Shown here piece by piece: positions 15,164 to 17,882 of a DNA stretch of 17,882 nucleotides. Origin of the DNA: Kiritimatiellia bacterium. Its GTDB lineage: Bacteria > Verrucomicrobiota > Kiritimatiellia > RFP12 > UBA1067. Each line of letters begins with the position of its first letter. Within the stretch, counting starts at the first letter, position 1. The notes under the pieces were generated by a model. The model had not been told where the DNA came from. It saw nothing but the letters and a program-made list of their open reading frames with translations, and made no database searches. Both the position numbers and the translations under genes were made by a program. Location: contig JAFVZE010000371.1 in assembly GCA_017508315.1 (NCBI GenBank), positions 1 through 17,882 on the forward strand, written 5' to 3'.

Positions 15164-16570
15164 ATGTCCGAAAAGCAGCATATCGCTCTTCCGCTCAAAT
15201 ACCGGCCGATGACGTTCGACGACGTCGTCGGTCAGGAGCATGTCGTAAGAACGCTGCGCCACGCCATCGAAGCCGGGCGCATCGCCAACGCCTATCTGTT
15301 CATCGGACCGCGCGGCATCGGCAAAACGACGCTTTCGCGCATTTTCGCCAAGGCCTTGAACTGCTCGTCTCCTAAAGGTGTCGAACCGTGCGGGGAGTGC
15401 GACAACTGCCGCGAAATCGCGCAGGGCAGGTCTTTGGACGTGACCGAGCTTGACGCGGCTTCCCACAACAAGGTCGAGGACGTAAAGCCGATTATCGAAT
15501 CGGTGCAGTTCAAGCCGGCTTCGTCGAAGTTCAAAATCTACATCATTGACGAATGCCATATGCTTTCGAACGCGGCGTGGAACGCGCTTCTGAAGACGCT
15601 CGAGGAGCCGCCGCCGCACGTGAGGTTCATTTTCGCCACCACCGAGGGCGACAAAGTGCTGGCGACCATCATTTCGCGTTGCCAGCGTTTCGATTTGCGG
15701 CGCATTCAGACCAACGACATCGTTTCGCGCCTGAAGCATATCTGCGAACTTGAGAAGGTCGACGCCGCCGAAGACGCGCTGCTGGCGATCGCCCGCGGCG
15801 CAGACGGCGGCATGCGCGACGCGCTATCTTCGCTCGATCAGCTTATCTCCTTCAAGGGCGACAAGATCGGCGAGGAAGACGCTCTCGGGGTGTTCGGACT
15901 CGTGAGCCGCAGCGAACTGGAGAATCTCGCGGGCGCGATTCTGAAGGGCGATTCCGCGGCCATTCTCTCGTCGATAGAGGCGTTCGATTCGGCCGGCAAG
16001 AATATGCGCCGTCTCGCCGGCGAACTTTTGATGCATTTCCGCAATCTCGTCGTTCTGATGGCGCTCGGACCGGATTCAAAGTCGCTTACGGCGACTCCCG
16101 ATCAGGTCCGCGTTCTCGTAGAACAGTCGCAGGGAGCGGATGCAGGGCGGATTTTCCGGGTCTGCGACCAGCTTGCGGAACTTGAAGACAAGCTGAGGTA
16201 CGTCTTGAGCGTGCGCACGCTTATCGAGATGAGCCTTATCCGCGCGAGCCGAATCGCGACGACCGCGACCGTCGAAGAGCTCATGAAGGCGGTGCGTTCG
16301 CTCAGGGAAGGGCTCCCTGCGGACCTGCCTGCGCCGCAGGCCGCTTCGCCGGCAGCCGTGCCGCCGCCTACTGTCGCTCCGGCGGCTCCCGCTCCAGCTG
16401 CTCCCGCTCCGGCGGCACCTGCACCGGGCAGCATTCCGGCCGCGAAAAGCGGGACGTCCGATCGCGGCATTTCGCAGTCGCGCAAGGCGATTCTCGACGA
16501 CGAGAAACTCAATTCGATGCTGAAGGCGTTTCCCGGCTCAAGCGTCGTGGGGATCAGAGACGGAAACTGA
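15164..16570 (+). CDS. dnaX: DNA polymerase III subunit gamma/tau
   Basis: A 468-residue AAA+ clamp-loader ATPase that loads the sliding clamp for replication. Walker A is GPRGIGKTT (48-56). The zinc module has Cys67, Cys76, Cys79 and Cys82. Walker B is DECH (129-132), where many relatives have DEVH. The sensor/arginine-finger SRC is at 171-173. 'LLKTLEEPPPHVRFIFATTE' is diagnostic. A low-complexity Ala-Pro linker spans about 385-428, followed by a short tail resembling the end of other shortened tau-like forms; the large E. coli tau C-terminal domain is absent. No AAAAAAG slippery site is seen. It starts 24 bases after the GH123-like stop with no strong Shine-Dalgarno, so it may depend partly on read-through from that gene. 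Confidence 0.95.
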   Translation: MSEKQHIALPLKYRPMTFDDVVGQEHVVRTLRHAIEAGRIANAYLFIGPRGIGKTTLSRIFAKALNCSSPKGVEPCGECDNCREIAQGRSLDVTELDAASHNKVEDVKPIIESVQFKPASSKFKIYIIDECHMLSNAAWNALLKTLEEPPPHVRFIFATTEGDKVLATIISRCQRFDLRRIQTNDIVSRLKHICELEKVDAAEDALLAIARGADGGMRDALSSLDQLISFKGDKIGEEDALGVFGLVSRSELENLAGAILKGDSAAILSSIEAFDSAGKNMRRLAGELLMHFRNLVVLMALGPDSKSLTATPDQVRVLVEQSQGADAGRIFRVCDQLAELEDKLRYVLSVRTLIEMSLIRASRIATTATVEELMKAVRSLREGLPADLPAPQAASPAAVPPPTVAPAAPAPAAPAPAAPAPGSIPAAKSGTSDRGISQSRKAILDDEKLNSMLKAFPGSSVVGIRDGN

Positions 16571-16615
16571 ATTTCAGGCATTTCATCAACAAATACCCAA
16601 TAAGGAGAAAAGAAA

Positions 16616-17794
16616 ATGGCAAGAATCATGATTCCGGTCGAGGAATTCAAAGAGCGCGTCGCTCGTGCGGCGAAGCTCGTTCAGGAGAAGGGGCTTGACG
16701 TCCTCGTCGTAAACGGTTCGGAGGCGGACTACGCCGACACCCGTTACTTCTCCAATTTCTGGCCGGTGTTCGAGCGCGTGGGCGTGGCGATCGCCGCCAA
16801 CGGCGAAGCGGCTCTCATGGTCGGTCCCGAATCGCAGGTGTTCGCCGGCGACTTCAGCTGGATGGACCGCATCTGCGTCGTCTACCAGTACCGCGAGAGC
16901 GCCAATCCGGCCTATCCCGAGCTCAAGAGCGAGACTTTCAAGGACGTCTTCAAGAAGCTCGGCGTGACCGGCGAGAACATCAGAATCGGCGTCGCCGCCA
17001 AGCTCAACACGAACGTCGTCCAGTTCGACGGTATCCGCGAGTCCTATCCGAACGCCGAGATCGTCTGGGCCGACGACATTATGCTTGCGCTCCGCCGCAT
17101 CAAGTCGGCCACCGAAATCGCCTGCATCCGCGAAGCGACCCGCATCACCGAGCTCGCCACCAAGGCGGTCATGGCCGAGCTGAAGCCCGGCAAGACCGAG
17201 CTTGAGCTCGTCGGCGTCGCCCAGAAGTGCATCTACGAGAACGGCGCGGAGTACGAAGGTCTTCCTATGTACTGCTTCGCCGAGAAGTCGACGCGCCACG
17301 CGATCTCCCGCTCCAGCTACAAGGTGATTCAGGAAGGCGACATCGTCCAGCTCAACCTCTCCGCGAAGATCTGCGGCTATTCCCCGTCCATCGGTCTTCC
17401 CGTCTGCTGCGGCAAGCTTTCGCCCGAGAAGCGTGAGCTCGTCCAGTTCGGTCTTGACGCGCACTACTGGACCGAAGAGCATCTGAAGCCGGGCGTTCTC
17501 GCCTCCGACGTCGCCAAGGGCTTCATTGAGTTCTACGAGAAGAACGGCAAGCGCGACAACTACTTCTACGGTCCCTGCCACGGCACCGGCCTCATCGAAG
17601 TCGAAGCGCCCTGGATGGAGACGAGTTCCGATTACGAACTCATGCCCAACATGACGTTCCAGATCGACACCTTCGTCACCTCGCCGACGTTCGGTCTTCG
17701 CTGGGAGAAGCCTGTCGCCATCACCGAGACCGGTTGCGATAACCTCGCTCCGGCGCAGATCGGCACCAACGGCCCGATCGAAGTCGAAAACTGA
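16616..17794 (+). CDS. M24-family (aminopeptidase P/creatinase fold) protein with altered metal site
   Basis: A 392-residue cytoplasmic protein with the two-domain creatinase/prolidase layout: an N-terminal creatinase-like domain (to about 150) and a C-terminal pita-bread domain. The family's dimetal site is mostly missing. Where Pyrococcus prolidase has Asp209 and Asp220 this protein has Asn247 and Ser258. His322 (CHGTG) and Glu364 (GLRWE) are kept, the ligand Glu in the 'IEPG' motif is Asp351, and the second active-site His is Val329. It is thus probably not a standard Xaa-Pro aminopeptidase. Creatinase itself, DMSP lyases and ectoine hydrolases show that this fold takes up other chemistry, so a non-peptidase enzyme is plausible. 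AAGGAG eight bases upstream fixes the start. A terminator-like hairpin follows. Confidence 0.85.
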   Translation: MARIMIPVEEFKERVARAAKLVQEKGLDVLVVNGSEADYADTRYFSNFWPVFERVGVAIAANGEAALMVGPESQVFAGDFSWMDRICVVYQYRESANPAYPELKSETFKDVFKKLGVTGENIRIGVAAKLNTNVVQFDGIRESYPNAEIVWADDIMLALRRIKSATEIACIREATRITELATKAVMAELKPGKTELELVGVAQKCIYENGAEYEGLPMYCFAEKSTRHAISRSSYKVIQEGDIVQLNLSAKICGYSPSIGLPVCCGKLSPEKRELVQFGLDAHYWTEEHLKPGVLASDVAKGFIEFYEKNGKRDNYFYGPCHGTGLIEVEAPWMETSSDYELMPNMTFQIDTFVTSPTFGLRWEKPVAITETGCDNLAPAQIGTNGPIEVEN

Positions 17795-17801
17795 CCGGAA
17801 A

Positions 17802-17818
17802 CCGTCTGACAAAGACGG
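17802..17818 (+). terminator. Small hairpin after the M24 gene
   Basis: CCGTCT-GACAA-AGACGG forms a 6-bp stem with a 5-base loop, eight bases after the stop codon and followed by AATTT. It may act with the stronger hairpin 16 bases downstream, or simply protect the mRNA end. Confidence 0.4.
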
Positions 17819-17833
17819 AATTTCAGATACGGG

Positions 17834-17870
17834 GTCCCGGAGTTCCGCAGGCGCGGAATTCCGGGACTTT
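17834..17870 (+). terminator. Strong terminator-like hairpin at the end of the right block
   Basis: A 15-bp stem (17834-17848 with 17853-17867) closes on the four-base loop AGGC, with a single G-T wobble in the middle. TTT follows directly, then a mixed GCC-TTAT stretch. The stem is near-perfect and GC-rich but the T-tail is short, so termination is likely without being certain. It would also work as a 3' barrier for a convergent gene outside the window. Confidence 0.7.
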
Positions 17871-17882
17871 GCCGTTATCGTG

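Noticed and set aside
16370..16450. Possible programmed frameshift site in dnaX
   Set aside because: Only a short A-run (AAAA before GC) is present and no AAAAAAG slippery heptamer; the Ala-Pro repeats are an ordinary linker.
16586..17812. 408-codon open frame antisense to the M24 gene
   Set aside because: Same codon-alignment explanation; repetitive Asp/Gly/Leu/Val composition with no domain, and no ribosome binding site of note.

Overview
This is a GC-rich, densely coded bacterial segment with 13 protein genes (one cut by the left edge), one tRNA gene and several short regulatory sites. The gene content suggests a member of the Planctomycetota-Verrucomicrobiota-Chlamydiota group, most likely a Kiritimatiellota or Lentisphaerota relative. 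The evidence is a twin-arginine-exported Gfo/Idh/MocA oxidoreductase next to a DUF1080 protein, a DUF4091/GH123-type protein, and several secreted glycan-related proteins among housekeeping genes. This placement is inference; no rRNA gene or marker phylogeny is available here.

Left block (1-4009, + strand): the C-terminus of a DUF1080 protein, a Tat-exported Gfo/Idh/MocA oxidoreductase 3 bases downstream, an MFS transporter of the anion:cation symporter type, and a lone PotC-like ABC permease. The first three look like a sugar-oxidation and uptake module, plausibly 3-keto-glycoside chemistry. The PotC-like gene has no PotA, PotB or PotD partner in view.

Middle block (3959-8022, - strand): a secreted 926-residue protein that looks like a TIM-barrel glycoside hydrolase of no family I recognise, followed by a polytopic MOP-superfamily (flippase-like) membrane protein. 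The two overlap by ATGA, so they are probably translationally coupled. The flippase gene runs 51 bp into the convergent potC-like gene.

A 159-bp divergent control region (8023-8181) separates this operon from argG. It carries a strong promoter for the minus-strand operon, an extended -10 promoter for argG, palindromes and a 9-bp direct repeat. The minus-strand promoter lies so close to its start codon that the mRNA should have almost no leader.

Right block (8182-17794, + strand): argG; a 7-unit array of an 8-bp repeat; grpE-dnaJ; a tRNA-Leu(UAG) 8 bases after dnaJ; a Tat-exported metallophosphoesterase overlapping an HD-domain phosphohydrolase gene by ATGA; a secreted GH123-like protein with its own consensus promoter; dnaX; and an M24-fold protein that has lost most of the family's metal ligands. 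The window closes with a strong hairpin that looks like an intrinsic terminator.

Many long open frames lie antisense to these genes. They are codon-aligned with the real genes and are explained by scarce TTA, CTA and TCA codons, so they are not listed as genes. No CRISPR array, insertion sequence, phage gene or clear defence system was seen. The items most worth follow-up are the unclassified hydrolase with its near-leaderless promoter, the ligand-depleted M24 protein, the octamer array, and the DUF1080/oxidoreductase/transporter module.
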